A stretch of DNA of 64,000 nt from Parvivirga hydrogeniphila (GTDB taxonomy: Bacteria > Actinomycetota > Coriobacteriia > Anaerosomatales > Anaerosomataceae). Positions 54,151-63,829 of this stretch are shown one piece after another. The translations under genes were made by a program, and so were the position numbers. The notes below the pieces were generated by a model, which saw only the letters and a program-made list of their open reading frames with translations, had not been told where the DNA came from and did not search any database. The number at the start of each line of letters is the position of its first letter. Within the stretch, counting starts at the first letter, position 1. The stretch is taken from positions 1-64,000 of the forward strand of contig NZ_JAMCCO010000003.1 in assembly GCF_023371205.1 (NCBI RefSeq). The letters are read 5' to 3'.

Positions 54151-54924
54151 GTGCCTGACCGAGCCTCGCTCGAGGCCTTCTTCTCGTCCAAACGCGACCG
54201 CGAGTTCCTCGCCGAGCTCGCGCTCGAACGTGTCCCGCGCCACGTCGCCATCATCATGGACGGCAACGGCCGATGGGCGACCAAGCGCGGACTCCCGCGC
54301 ATCGCCGGACACCGCGCCGGTGTGAAGGCGATCCGCGAGACGATACAGGCCGCCCTCGAGCTCGGCATCGACGTCCTCACCGTCTACTCCTTCTCGAGCG
54401 AGAACTGGCGGCGCCCCAAAGACGAGGTGTCGCACCTGATGGACCTGTTCGTCGAGGTGCTCGAGCAGGAGATGACGACGCTCGACAAGCTCGGCGTGCG
54501 CGTGCGGGTGATCGGCCGCCGGGAGGGCCTTCCGGAGCGCACCGCTGAGGCCTTCGCGCGCGCGGAGCGGCAAACGGCCGACAACGACCGGCTGACGTAC
54601 GTCGTCGCGCTGAACTACGGCGGGCGTCAGGAGATCGCCGATGCGGTGCGAGCGATCGCTGTCAAAGCGGCCACCGGGCAGCTGGACCCGTCCGGCATCG
54701 ATCTTGAGATGGTCGCAGACCACCTGTACACGGCAGGGCTTCCCGACCCGGACCTCCTCATACGGACGAGCGGGGAGCTGCGTGTGTCCAACTTCTTGCT
54801 CTGGCAGATCGCGTACAGCGAGATGTGGGTGACGTCCACGCTGTGGCCGGACTTCGACCGGCACGACCTGCTCAAGGCGGTCGTCGACTACCAACGCCGG
54901 TCGCGCCGCTTCGGAGGGCTGTAG
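54151..54924 (+). CDS. uppS: Undecaprenyl diphosphate synthase
   Basis: UppS makes the C55 lipid carrier for cell wall precursors by cis-condensation of isopentenyl diphosphate. The 257-residue protein has the catalytic Asp37 in IIMDGNGRWA, the FSSENWRRP segment and the RTSGELRVSNFLLWQ motif. Start is GTG, with GGAGG upstream inside the frr end. cdsA and dxr follow, so isoprenoid and phospholipid genes lie together. Confidence 0.97.
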   Translation: MPDRASLEAFFSSKRDREFLAELALERVPRHVAIIMDGNGRWATKRGLPRIAGHRAGVKAIRETIQAALELGIDVLTVYSFSSENWRRPKDEVSHLMDLFVEVLEQEMTTLDKLGVRVRVIGRREGLPERTAEAFARAERQTADNDRLTYVVALNYGGRQEIADAVRAIAVKAATGQLDPSGIDLEMVADHLYTAGLPDPDLLIRTSGELRVSNFLLWQIAYSEMWVTSTLWPDFDRHDLLKAVVDYQRRSRRFGGL

Positions 54925-54925
54925 C

Positions 54926-55744
54926 GTGGCCCGCACGCGTCCGCTCAAGGACTTCTGGGCGCGGGTCGCCTCTGCGCTCGCCATCGGCGTCGCGTTCCTC
55001 GGCGCCATCTTCTTCGGCGGTCCGTACGGGCTCGCTGCGGTGGCGGCGGTCGTCGGGGCGCTTGCCGCCACCGAGCTTTTCGCGCTCTTCCGGCGGGAGC
55101 ACCGCCTGCCGAACGAGGTGTTCGGCATCGCCGCCGTGCTCGCCATGCCGTTCGCTGCGGCCATGCATGGGCTTTCAGGCCTCGGCGCCACCTTCGGGGC
55201 GCTCATCGTCGCGTCCCTCGCGTGGCACCTCGCCTTCCCCCGCGTGAAGGCGTCCGACACTGCGGCGACGGTCTTCGGGGCCGCCTACGTCGGGTTCTCG
55301 CTCGCGCACCTCGTGCTCATCCGCGAACTCGACGCCGGCACGGAGCTCGTGCTTGCGACCGTCGTGAGCGTGTGGGCCAACGACAGCTTCGCGTACCTCA
55401 TCGGCTCGACCGTGGGCCGCCACAAGATGGCTCCGACCATCTCGCCGAAGAAGTCCTGGGAGGGCTTCGTCGCAGGCACCCTGTTCACCACCGCCGTGTG
55501 GGCGGTCACGGGAGCGGTCGCCGACGTCGGGCTTCCGCTCGGCGCGATGGCGGCCGTCGGTCTGGCCGCCTCCGGCGCGGCCGTCCTCGGGGATCTGGCC
55601 GAGTCCAGGCTCAAGCGCGAGGCCGGCGTGAAGGACTCGGGGCGGCTCTTGCCGGGCCACGGCGGATTCCTGGACCGCTTCGACAGCATGATCGTGGTCG
55701 CCATCGTGGCGTACTACGCGCTCATTGCGGCAGGTGCGCGATGA
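54926..55744 (+). CDS. cdsA: Phosphatidate cytidylyltransferase
   Basis: CdsA makes CDP-diacylglycerol from phosphatidic acid and CTP in the membrane. The 272-residue protein has about seven or eight hydrophobic segments and the full family signature near the C-terminus (SRLKREAGVKDSGRLLPGHG then GGFLDRFDS). It starts at GTG one base after uppS and overlaps dxr by four bases. Confidence 0.96.
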   Translation: MARTRPLKDFWARVASALAIGVAFLGAIFFGGPYGLAAVAAVVGALAATELFALFRREHRLPNEVFGIAAVLAMPFAAAMHGLSGLGATFGALIVASLAWHLAFPRVKASDTAATVFGAAYVGFSLAHLVLIRELDAGTELVLATVVSVWANDSFAYLIGSTVGRHKMAPTISPKKSWEGFVAGTLFTTAVWAVTGAVADVGLPLGAMAAVGLAASGAAVLGDLAESRLKREAGVKDSGRLLPGHGGFLDRFDSMIVVAIVAYYALIAAGAR

Positions 55745-56877
55745 TCCGCGTCGCCGTCCTCGGATCGACCGGCTCCATCGGCCAGCAGACCATCGACGTC
55801 GCCCAGCGCTACCCGGATCGCGTGCGCGTGGTGGCGCTCGCTGCGAACCGCTCCGTGGAGCGTCTGGCCGAGCAGGCCGCTGCGACAGGAGCAGCACACG
55901 TCGCTATCGCCGACGCCGCCTCCGCCGACCACCTCCGGACGCTTCTGCCCGACGCCCGCGTGAGCGCAGGACCGGACGCGGTCGCGGCGCTCGCCGGCCT
56001 CGAGGACGCCGACGTCGTCGTCAACGCGCTTGTCGGTGCTGCGGGACTGCGCGCCACCGTGACCGCGCTTGAATGCGGGAAGCGCTTGGCGCTCGCCAAC
56101 AAGGAGTCCCTGGTGGTCGCGGGCGACCTCGTGATGCCGCTCGTTCGATCGCACGACGCCCTGGTGCCAGTCGACAGCGAGCATTCGGCCATCTTCCAGT
56201 GCCTCGAAGGGGAGCGACGCGATCGCGTCGCGCGTATCTGGCTCACTGCGTCCGGCGGACCGTTCCGCGGCATGAGCGCCAACGAGATCGCGCAGGTCAC
56301 GGTGGAGCAGGCGCTCCGCCACCCTCGCTGGTCGATGGGGCCGAAGATCACGATCGACTCTGCGACGCTCATGAACAAGGGCCTGGAAGCCATCGAGGCG
56401 CACCACCTCTTCGGCGTCAGCTACGACCGGATCGCCGTCGTCGTGCACCCGCAGTCGTGCGTGCACTCGATGGTGGAGTTCTCAGACGGCAGCGTGAAGG
56501 CCCACCTCGGCGCCACCGACATGCGCATCCCGATCCAGTACGCGCTCAGCTACCCGGACCGGTGGGACGCGCCGGTTCCCCCCGTAGACTTCGCCGCAAT
56601 CGGACGGCTCGATTTCGAAGAGCCGGACCGGGTGGCCTTCCCGTGCCTCGACCTCGCTCTCCAAGCGGGCGCCTCCGGCGGCACGATGCCGGCAGCGATG
56701 AACGCCGCCAACGAAGTCGCCGTTGCGGCCTTCCTCGAGCGTCGCATCGGCTTTTCCGACATACCGCGCGTCATCGAGACGGTGATGGAGCGCCACGAGC
56801 CCTTCCGCGCGTCGACCGTCGATGAGGTCGAGGCCGTCGACGCCTGGGCGAGGACGCAAGCTGCGGGTATCCTCTAG
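55741..56877 (+). CDS. dxr: 1-deoxy-D-xylulose-5-phosphate reductoisomerase
   Basis: Dxr catalyses the committed step of the MEP isoprenoid pathway. The 378-residue protein has the NADPH loop GSTGSIG at 8-14, LANKESLV, the metal-binding DSEHSAIFQ segment and the ATLMNKGLE substrate motif. The start overlaps cdsA (ATGA). ispG, a later step of the same pathway, lies two genes downstream, with rseP between, a very common order. Confidence 0.97.
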   Translation: MIRVAVLGSTGSIGQQTIDVAQRYPDRVRVVALAANRSVERLAEQAAATGAAHVAIADAASADHLRTLLPDARVSAGPDAVAALAGLEDADVVVNALVGAAGLRATVTALECGKRLALANKESLVVAGDLVMPLVRSHDALVPVDSEHSAIFQCLEGERRDRVARIWLTASGGPFRGMSANEIAQVTVEQALRHPRWSMGPKITIDSATLMNKGLEAIEAHHLFGVSYDRIAVVVHPQSCVHSMVEFSDGSVKAHLGATDMRIPIQYALSYPDRWDAPVPPVDFAAIGRLDFEEPDRVAFPCLDLALQAGASGGTMPAAMNAANEVAVAAFLERRIGFSDIPRVIETVMERHEPFRASTVDEVEAVDAWARTQAAGIL

Positions 56878-56942
56878 ACCGAGCGCTCCTGGCACCCTGC
56901 TTGCTCGGAACCGGGCAGGATCGGAACGACGAAAGGACGGCA

Positions 56943-58190
56943 ATGGGGCCTTCCGGCCTTGACGCGATATTCTGGGGCGTCGTGACCTTCTCGATACTCG
57001 TCGTCTTGCACGAAGGCGGGCACTTCTTCATGGCTCGCGCGTTCGGCGTGAAGGTCCACGAGTTCATGATCGGGCTCCCGGGACCTGCTCTGCGGATTCG
57101 CGGCAAGAAGACGACGTACGGCATCACAGCGGTGCCCTTCGGCGGGTACGTCCGCATCGCGGGCATGGAGCCAGGCGAGGAAGACCCGCTGCTGCCAGAG
57201 GCGCTCGGCGTCATCGCGGAGCGCGGCCCGATCACCGTCGGCGAGCTTTCCCGCGCTCTTATGGTCGATCGCGAGCGCGCATCGGACATCGCGGCCGTCC
57301 TGGAGGACTGGGGCGCTGTCGTGCGCGACGAGCTGCACGCGCTTTCGCTCGCCGACGGGCTCGACGCGCACAGGCCCGCCCGCGAGCTGCTCGACGAGGT
57401 GCGCTCCCACACCTATCGGGGGCTCTCGACGCCGAAGCGCATCGCCGTGCTCTCGGCAGGCGTCGTCGCCAACATCCTCGCCGCGATCCTGGTGTTCACC
57501 GTGGTGCTGTCGGCCTTCGGCACGTACGAGCCGAGCCTGACCCTTGACCAGGTCCAGCCTGGATCGCCGGCCGCGGCCGCTGGCCTCCGCGCGGGTGACA
57601 CCCTGGTCGCCGTGGACGGCAAACCCATCGGTGCCTGGGAGGAGTTCCAGGCAGCCGTTGCGTCGTCAAAGCCGGGCGATACGCTCGAGATCGCGTACCT
57701 CCGTGACGGTGCACGGCGCACGGTGACCGTCACCCTCGGGCAGATGGACGGGCACGGGTACGTCGGCGTGCGCGTGGGCCTGACCAAAGTGCGCTACTCG
57801 CTGGGGAAGGCCTTGTCACAGAGCTTCGTGTGGACCGGCCTCGTCTTCAAGGCGATCGTGGGATTCTTCCGGCCCGATACCTTCGGCGAGTCGGTGAGAA
57901 ACGCCCGAAGCGTCGTCGGCATCAGCGTCATGGCGGCAGACGCCGCAAAGACGGGCCCGCTCGACTACGCCTGGCTCGTCGCACTGCTCTCGCTCTCGCT
58001 CGGCGTCATGAACGTGATGCCCATCCCGCCGCTCGACGGCGGGAAGATCGCCTTCGAGATCCTGCAGCGCGTCGCAGGCCGCCCGTTCGGTCGTCGTCTG
58101 ACCACGGCGGTCACGGTCGTCGGTGCTGCGCTCCTGTTCTCGCTCATCGGCTACCTCGTGTACGCTGACATCGCACGGCTCGCAGGGTAG
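56943..58190 (+). CDS. rseP: Site-2 intramembrane metalloprotease RseP with inserted winged-helix-like domain
   Basis: Site-2 proteases cut membrane-anchored anti-sigma factors and signal peptide remnants within the membrane. The 415-residue protein has HEGGH at 23-27 in its first transmembrane segment, a PDZ domain (about 195-280), and the NVMPIPPLDGG motif at 357-367 with the third zinc ligand. Between the GGYVRIAGM loop (68-75) and the second membrane segment (about 165) there are about 87 residues, roughly 50 more than I would expect. Residues 83-130 of this stretch look like a winged helix (GPITVGELSRALMVDRERAS). The ATG follows AAAGGA. A TATCCT at 56868-56873 inside dxr might be a -10. 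Confidence 0.94.
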   Translation: MGPSGLDAIFWGVVTFSILVVLHEGGHFFMARAFGVKVHEFMIGLPGPALRIRGKKTTYGITAVPFGGYVRIAGMEPGEEDPLLPEALGVIAERGPITVGELSRALMVDRERASDIAAVLEDWGAVVRDELHALSLADGLDAHRPARELLDEVRSHTYRGLSTPKRIAVLSAGVVANILAAILVFTVVLSAFGTYEPSLTLDQVQPGSPAAAAGLRAGDTLVAVDGKPIGAWEEFQAAVASSKPGDTLEIAYLRDGARRTVTVTLGQMDGHGYVGVRVGLTKVRYSLGKALSQSFVWTGLVFKAIVGFFRPDTFGESVRNARSVVGISVMAADAAKTGPLDYAWLVALLSLSLGVMNVMPIPPLDGGKIAFEILQRVAGRPFGRRLTTAVTVVGAALLFSLIGYLVYADIARLAG

Positions 58191-58198
58191 GGAGAGCG

Positions 58199-59260
58199 AT
58201 GCCTTCTCGCATCTCGCGGCAGGTCCTCGTCGGCAGCGTCCCTCTCGGCGGCGGGGCGCCCGTCGCCGTGCAGTCCATGACGAACACCAACACCCGCGAC
58301 GCCAAGGCCACCCTCGCACAGATCGCGCGGCTCGCTGACGCCGGGTGCGAGATCGTGCGGGTGGCGATCCCGCACGCAGACGCGCTCGATGGGTTCGAAG
58401 CGGTGTGCGAGGCCTCGCCGCTGCCGGTCGTCGCGGACGTGCACTTCGACTACCGCCTCGCCATCGAGGCCATCGCGAGAGGCGCGGCCAAGGTGCGCAT
58501 CAACCCCGGCAACATCGGGTCGCTCGAGCGCGTCGACGCCGTCGTCGAGGCGGCGGGCGAAGCAGGCGTCCCGATCCGCATCGGCGTGAACGCCGGCTCG
58601 CTCGCGCCCGAGCACCGCGATCTCGACTGGCCGCTCGAGGACAAGCTCGTCGCGAGCGCTGTGCGCTTCTGCGAGCACGTCGCCTCTCGCGGGTTCGAAG
58701 ACATCGTCGTGTCGGCCAAGGCCTCATCGGTGCTGGCCACAGTCCGGGCCTACCGGCGCCTGGCGAGCGAGGTACCGTATCCGCTGCACATCGGCGTCAC
58801 CGAGGCCGGGACTGCGTTCTCCGGCACCGTGAAGTCCTCCGTCGGCCTCGGCATCCTGCTCGAAGAAGGCATCGGCGACACGCTCCGCGTCTCGCTCACC
58901 GCGAATCCGGTCGAGGAGGTCGCCGTCGCGTGGGAGATCCTCGCTGCGCTCGACCTTCGCCGCCGCACGCCGGAGCTCGTCTCCTGTCCGACGTGCGGAC
59001 GGTGCGAGGTCGACCTCGTCGGGATCGCCGGCGAGGTGGAGCGGCGTCTACGCTCGCTCGACGTCCCGCTCAAAGTCGCCGTCATGGGCTGCGTCGTGAA
59101 CGGTCCGGGCGAGGCGCGCGATGCCGACGTGGGCGTCGCTGCCGGTCGAGGCGTCGGCCTCGTGTTCCGCAACGGCCGGCCCGTGCGGAAGGTCGACGAG
59201 GCCGACATCGTCGAGGCGCTGTTCGCCGAGATCGACGACATCGTGCGCGAGCGCGGCTGA
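58199..59260 (+). CDS. ispG: 4-hydroxy-3-methylbut-2-enyl diphosphate synthase
   Basis: IspG is the iron-sulfur enzyme of the penultimate MEP step. The 353-residue protein has a TIM-barrel start with VQSMTNTNT, and a C-terminal domain where SCPTCGRC (about 261-268) and GCVVNGPGE (about 297-305) supply the [4Fe-4S] cluster ligands. GGGAGAG precedes the ATG. The stop codon lies inside a short GC hairpin followed by five T residues. Confidence 0.97.
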   Translation: MPSRISRQVLVGSVPLGGGAPVAVQSMTNTNTRDAKATLAQIARLADAGCEIVRVAIPHADALDGFEAVCEASPLPVVADVHFDYRLAIEAIARGAAKVRINPGNIGSLERVDAVVEAAGEAGVPIRIGVNAGSLAPEHRDLDWPLEDKLVASAVRFCEHVASRGFEDIVVSAKASSVLATVRAYRRLASEVPYPLHIGVTEAGTAFSGTVKSSVGLGILLEEGIGDTLRVSLTANPVEEVAVAWEILAALDLRRRTPELVSCPTCGRCEVDLVGIAGEVERRLRSLDVPLKVAVMGCVVNGPGEARDADVGVAAGRGVGLVFRNGRPVRKVDEADIVEALFAEIDDIVRERG

Positions 59261-59271
59261 CGCGCCTTTTT
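59251..59271 (+). terminator. Short U-tract terminator at ispG end
   Basis: GCGCG (59251-59255) and CGCGC (59261-59265) pair around GCTGA, which contains the ispG stop. C and TTTTT follow. The stem is only five pairs, so strength is uncertain. Confidence 0.45.
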
Positions 59272-59298
59272 GCGAGCGTCCGGCGGCGCTGGTATCCT
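59270..59298 (+). promoter_or_regulatory. Promoter of the Rossmann protein and proS
   Basis: TTGCGA (59270-59275) and TATCCT (59293-59298) are exactly 17 bases apart, 32 bases before the next start. The -35 box overlaps the end of the ispG terminator T-tract. Confidence 0.65.
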
Positions 59299-59330
59299 TC
59301 ACGCAACGCACTGCCGACCAGGGAGGAGCC

Positions 59331-59738
59331 ATGGCAGCCGAGAAGGTACGCGTCGCCGTCGTCGGAGCGGGACGCACAGGTGCTCCGCTCATCGAAGCGC
59401 TGCTCGCTTTGCCGTACGTCGAGGTCGTCGGGATCGCCGACAAGAACCCGGAGTGTGCCGGTGCGCGCATCGCGCGCGAGCGCGGCATCTTCTTCACCGA
59501 GTACCCCGACGTGCTCACGGCGAAGGGCGACGAGATCGACATCATCATCGAGGTGACGGGCGACCCTGCCGTGAAGCCTGCGCTCAAGCGCGCCTTCGCG
59601 CTGCACGGCAACACCACGACGATCATCGTCCACGACCTCGTCGCGCGCTTGATCCTGAGTCTTGCCACGGGCGCCGACCACCTGGCTCAGACCTACCACC
59701 CCCACGACCGGGGGATCGGACCTGCCGCGCAGGACTGA
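59331..59738 (+). CDS. Stand-alone NAD(P)-binding Rossmann protein
   Basis: The 135-residue protein is a single Rossmann domain: a VAVVGAGRTG dinucleotide loop (8-17), Asp37 at the end of the second strand (favouring NAD), and an IIIEVTGDP segment. It resembles the N-terminal nucleotide domain of dehydrogenases and of some signalling proteins. No catalytic or dimerisation domain follows, and it ends in a short His/Pro tail. Function is unknown. AGGGAGGAG precedes the ATG. It has its own promoter, and proS begins 31 bases later, so it may be a redox or NAD-sensing companion of that transcript. Confidence 0.85.
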   Translation: MAAEKVRVAVVGAGRTGAPLIEALLALPYVEVVGIADKNPECAGARIARERGIFFTEYPDVLTAKGDEIDIIIEVTGDPAVKPALKRAFALHGNTTTIIVHDLVARLILSLATGADHLAQTYHPHDRGIGPAAQD

Positions 59739-59769
59739 GCACGCACGCCGCTCGCACGAAGGAGAACGC

Positions 59770-61485
<1,716 letters not shown>

Positions 61486-61491
61486 CGCGCC

Positions 61492-61782
61492 GTGGAAAGC
61501 GAGCGCATCGCTCCGCCTGAAGGGCGGCGCGTCCGTATCGAGATCGTCGAGATCCTCGGCTCGGGCGCGTGCTCGATCGGCCTTGCAGTCGGGGACTCGT
61601 GGGTGGTGGACTCCGCGCTCGTCCCGACAGGCATGTGCGGATGGGCGTACGCTGCCATGCTTCCCTTCCTCCAACCGCTCCGCTTCGGCGGCGCGTTCCC
61701 GTGGGAAGCGGAAGGGGAGGCGCTCGTGTGCTGTCCCGATCCTGCGAACCCCGTGGTGTTCCGCCTCACCGTCGAACGCTGA
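61492..61782 (+). CDS. TIGR04076 family protein
   Basis: This 96-residue protein matches the pattern that I recall for TIGR04076: a GACSIGLAVGDSWVV segment, a CGWAYAAMLPFLQPLRFGG centre and a CCPDPANPVVFRL end. Members are small proteins of unknown function found mainly in anaerobes, often with several conserved Cys residues; here four Cys are present. It starts at GTG, with GGAG upstream. A functional tie to proS is not evident beyond the six-base gap. Confidence 0.78.
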   Translation: MESERIAPPEGRRVRIEIVEILGSGACSIGLAVGDSWVVDSALVPTGMCGWAYAAMLPFLQPLRFGGAFPWEAEGEALVCCPDPANPVVFRLTVER

Positions 61783-61793
61783 GCTCCACCGGG

Positions 61794-61822
61794 TTCACCG
61801 CGTGCCTGGGCTATGGTAGAAT
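61794..61822 (+). promoter_or_regulatory. Promoter of rimP-nusA operon
   Basis: TTCACC (61794-61799) and TAGAAT (61817-61822) are exactly 17 bases apart. Transcription would start near 61829, just before the leader hairpin. Confidence 0.6.
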
Positions 61823-61854
61823 CCGTTCGCACGGAGAAATCTGCGGTTCTTGCG

Positions 61855-61884
61855 AGAAGTGGGCTGACCCCCGCTTCTTTTGTT
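61855..61884 (+). terminator. Leader attenuator of rimP-nusA-infB
   Basis: AGAAGTGGG (61855-61863) and CCCGCTTCT (61870-61878) form nine pairs (one G-T) around CTGACC, with TTTTGTT at and after the base. It lies between the promoter and rimP, so it must be read through. Similar terminator-like leaders precede nusA operons in other bacteria; autoregulation by NusA is plausible. Confidence 0.75.
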
Positions 61885-61910
61885 CTGGACACGGGCGGAA
61901 GGAGGCAGGC

Positions 61911-62396
61911 GTGGCACGAGACATCGTAGGCGACATCGAGCGCGTGCTTGCACCGCTCGCAGAGCAGCACGGGCTCGAGCTCGTGGCCGTCGAGGTCGCC
62001 GGCCGAGCAGGCCGGCCACTCGTCCGCGTCTTCCTCGACCGCGAAGGCGGGATCGACCTCGACGCGATAACGGCCGCCAACCCGTGGATCTCCGACGCCA
62101 TCGAGGACGCGGGCCTGTTCGTCGGGCCGTACGTCCTCGAGGTCTCCTCGCCGGGCGTCGAGCGCCCGTTGCGCAGGCCGCAGGACTGGGAGCGGTTCGC
62201 AGGCCGGACCGCCCAGGTGACGCTCGCCGAACCGCTCGCTGGGCACAAGAAGCTCACCGGGACGGTGGTCGGCAGGACCGAAGATCAGGCGCTGCTTGCC
62301 GTCGAGGGCGAGACGGTGGGAATCCCGTTCTCGCTCGTCCGCAAGGCGCACCTGGTGTTCGACTTCTCGTCGTTCGAGAGCAAGGAGTCACGATGA
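61911..62396 (+). CDS. rimP: Ribosome maturation factor RimP
   Basis: RimP helps mature the 30S subunit. The 161-residue protein has the two RimP domains, with VLAPLAEQHGLELVAVEV at the start, the VLEVSSPGVERPLRRPQDW motif and an Sm-like C-terminal barrel. It begins at GTG after GGAAGGAGG; the frame upstream covers the leader and attenuator. It overlaps nusA by four bases. Confidence 0.96.
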   Translation: MARDIVGDIERVLAPLAEQHGLELVAVEVAGRAGRPLVRVFLDREGGIDLDAITAANPWISDAIEDAGLFVGPYVLEVSSPGVERPLRRPQDWERFAGRTAQVTLAEPLAGHKKLTGTVVGRTEDQALLAVEGETVGIPFSLVRKAHLVFDFSSFESKESR

Positions 62397-63526
62397 GCTC
62401 AGAGTTGATGGAAGCGCTGAAGCAGCTCGCGCGGGAGAAGAACATCGACGAGGTCGAGATGCTCGACCGGCTGGAGCACACCCTCGCGCAGACCTACCGC
62501 AAGACGCTCGATCTGGAGAACGAGGCCCGGGTGGAGATCGACCGGGAATCCGGCCGCATCCGCGTGTTCGAGCTCGTTCCGGTCGGCGGGACCGAGGAGG
62601 AACCGGTCTACGAGGAGCGCGACATCACCCCGTCGGACATCTCGCGGTTCGCTGCGCTGGCCGCCAAGCAGGTGATCACGCAGGCCATCCGGGAGGCCGA
62701 GCGTGACCAGATCTTCCAGGAGTACGCCGACAGGATCGGCGACAGCATCACGGGCACGGTGCAGCAGTCGGACAGCCGCTACACGCTCATCAAGATCCGC
62801 GAGGGCGTTGAAGCGCTGCTGCCGCCGTCCGAGCAGCCGCCGAACGAGCGATACGACCACAACATGCGCCTGAAGGCGCTCATCATCGACGTGCGCAAGT
62901 CCTCGGGCAACGAGCCGTCCATCGTCGTGTCGCGCACGCACCCGAACCTGCTCAAGCGCCTCTTCGAGCTCGAAGTGCCCGAGATCTACGACGGCATCGT
63001 CGAGATCAAGAGCGTGGCGCGCGAGCCCGGCATGCGCTCGAAGATCGCCGTCGCCTCGCGTGAGCCCGGCCTCGACCCGGTCGGTGCGTGCGTCGGACCG
63101 AAAGGGAGCCGCGTGCGCATGGTGGTCGCCGAGCTCAAAGGTGAGCGCATCGACGTCATCCCGTGGTCTGACGACCCGGCGACCTTCGTCGGCAACGCGC
63201 TGTCGCCCGCGAAGGTCTCCACCGTGCTCGTCGACGAAGACACGCACACCGCGACGGTCATCGTCCCTGACGACCAGCTGTCGCTCGCCATCGGGAAGGA
63301 AGGCCAGAACGCGCGTCTCGCGGCGAAGCTCACCGGCTGGCGGATCGACATCAAGAGCGTGACCCAGGCGCAGGAGAGCGGGCTGGCCGTGCCGGCCGCG
63401 GGACACGCTGCCGAACCGACCGACGGGCGCTGTGCGCACGTCACCGAAGACGGGATCCGCTGCCGGAACCAGGCCCTGCCGGGAAGCCGGTACTGCCGCA
63501 TTCACAGCGGGGAGGACGAGAGCTAG
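62393..63526 (+). CDS. nusA: Transcription factor NusA with C-terminal zinc-knuckle-like tail
   Basis: NusA binds RNA polymerase and controls pausing, termination and antitermination. The 377-residue protein has the N-terminal polymerase-binding domain (about 1-110), an S1 domain (about 115-185) and two KH domains (about 205-325, with [13 protein letters not shown] and [15 protein letters not shown]). No acidic repeats follow. Instead, residues 347-371 form Cys347-x9-Cys357-x10-Cys368-x2-His371, with DGIRCRN and GSRYCRIH segments like the small DUF5763-type zinc motif. That extension is unusual for NusA. The start overlaps rimP. ylxR follows after three bases. Confidence 0.96.
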   Translation: MSSELMEALKQLAREKNIDEVEMLDRLEHTLAQTYRKTLDLENEARVEIDRESGRIRVFELVPVGGTEEEPVYEERDITPSDISRFAALAAKQVITQAIREAERDQIFQEYADRIGDSITGTVQQSDSRYTLIKIREGVEALLPPSEQPPNERYDHNMRLKALIIDVRKSSGNEPSIVVSRTHPNLLKRLFELEVPEIYDGIVEIKSVAREPGMRSKIAVASREPGLDPVGACVGPKGSRVRMVVAELKGERIDVIPWSDDPATFVGNALSPAKVSTVLVDEDTHTATVIVPDDQLSLAIGKEGQNARLAAKLTGWRIDIKSVTQAQESGLAVPAAGHAAEPTDGRCAHVTEDGIRCRNQALPGSRYCRIHSGEDES

Positions 63527-63529
63527 CCA

Positions 63530-63829
63530 GTGAGACGGACCAAGACAAGCCTCCGCACCTGTCTGGGTTGCGGGCTCGAGGCGGACAAGCGCGAGCTCGT
63601 TAGGATCGTGCGTGGCCCGGATGGCGACGTCTTCGTCGACCCCACCAGCAAGAAGAGCGGGCGCGGGGCATACGTCTGCCCGAAAGAAGCGTGTTTCGAG
63701 GCGGCGGTGCGCAAGAACCGCCTCGGCCACGCGCTCAGGGCCGTCGTCAAGGAGGAAGACATCGAGCGGTTGAGGATCGAGTTCGAGCAGATCGCTGGGA
63801 GCGACGCTCGCTTCGGATCGGGACGGTGA
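63530..63829 (+). CDS. ylxR: YlxR/RnpM family RNA-binding protein
   Basis: The 99-residue protein has the YlxR fold: RTCLGC near the start (9-14), a GRGAYVC segment and a basic mid-region. In Firmicutes the family (RnpM) binds RNase P RNA. It starts at GTG, with GGGAGGA upstream. Location between nusA and infB is the standard place. It overlaps infB by one base. Confidence 0.94.
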   Translation: MRRTKTSLRTCLGCGLEADKRELVRIVRGPDGDVFVDPTSKKSGRGAYVCPKEACFEAAVRKNRLGHALRAVVKEEDIERLRIEFEQIAGSDARFGSGR

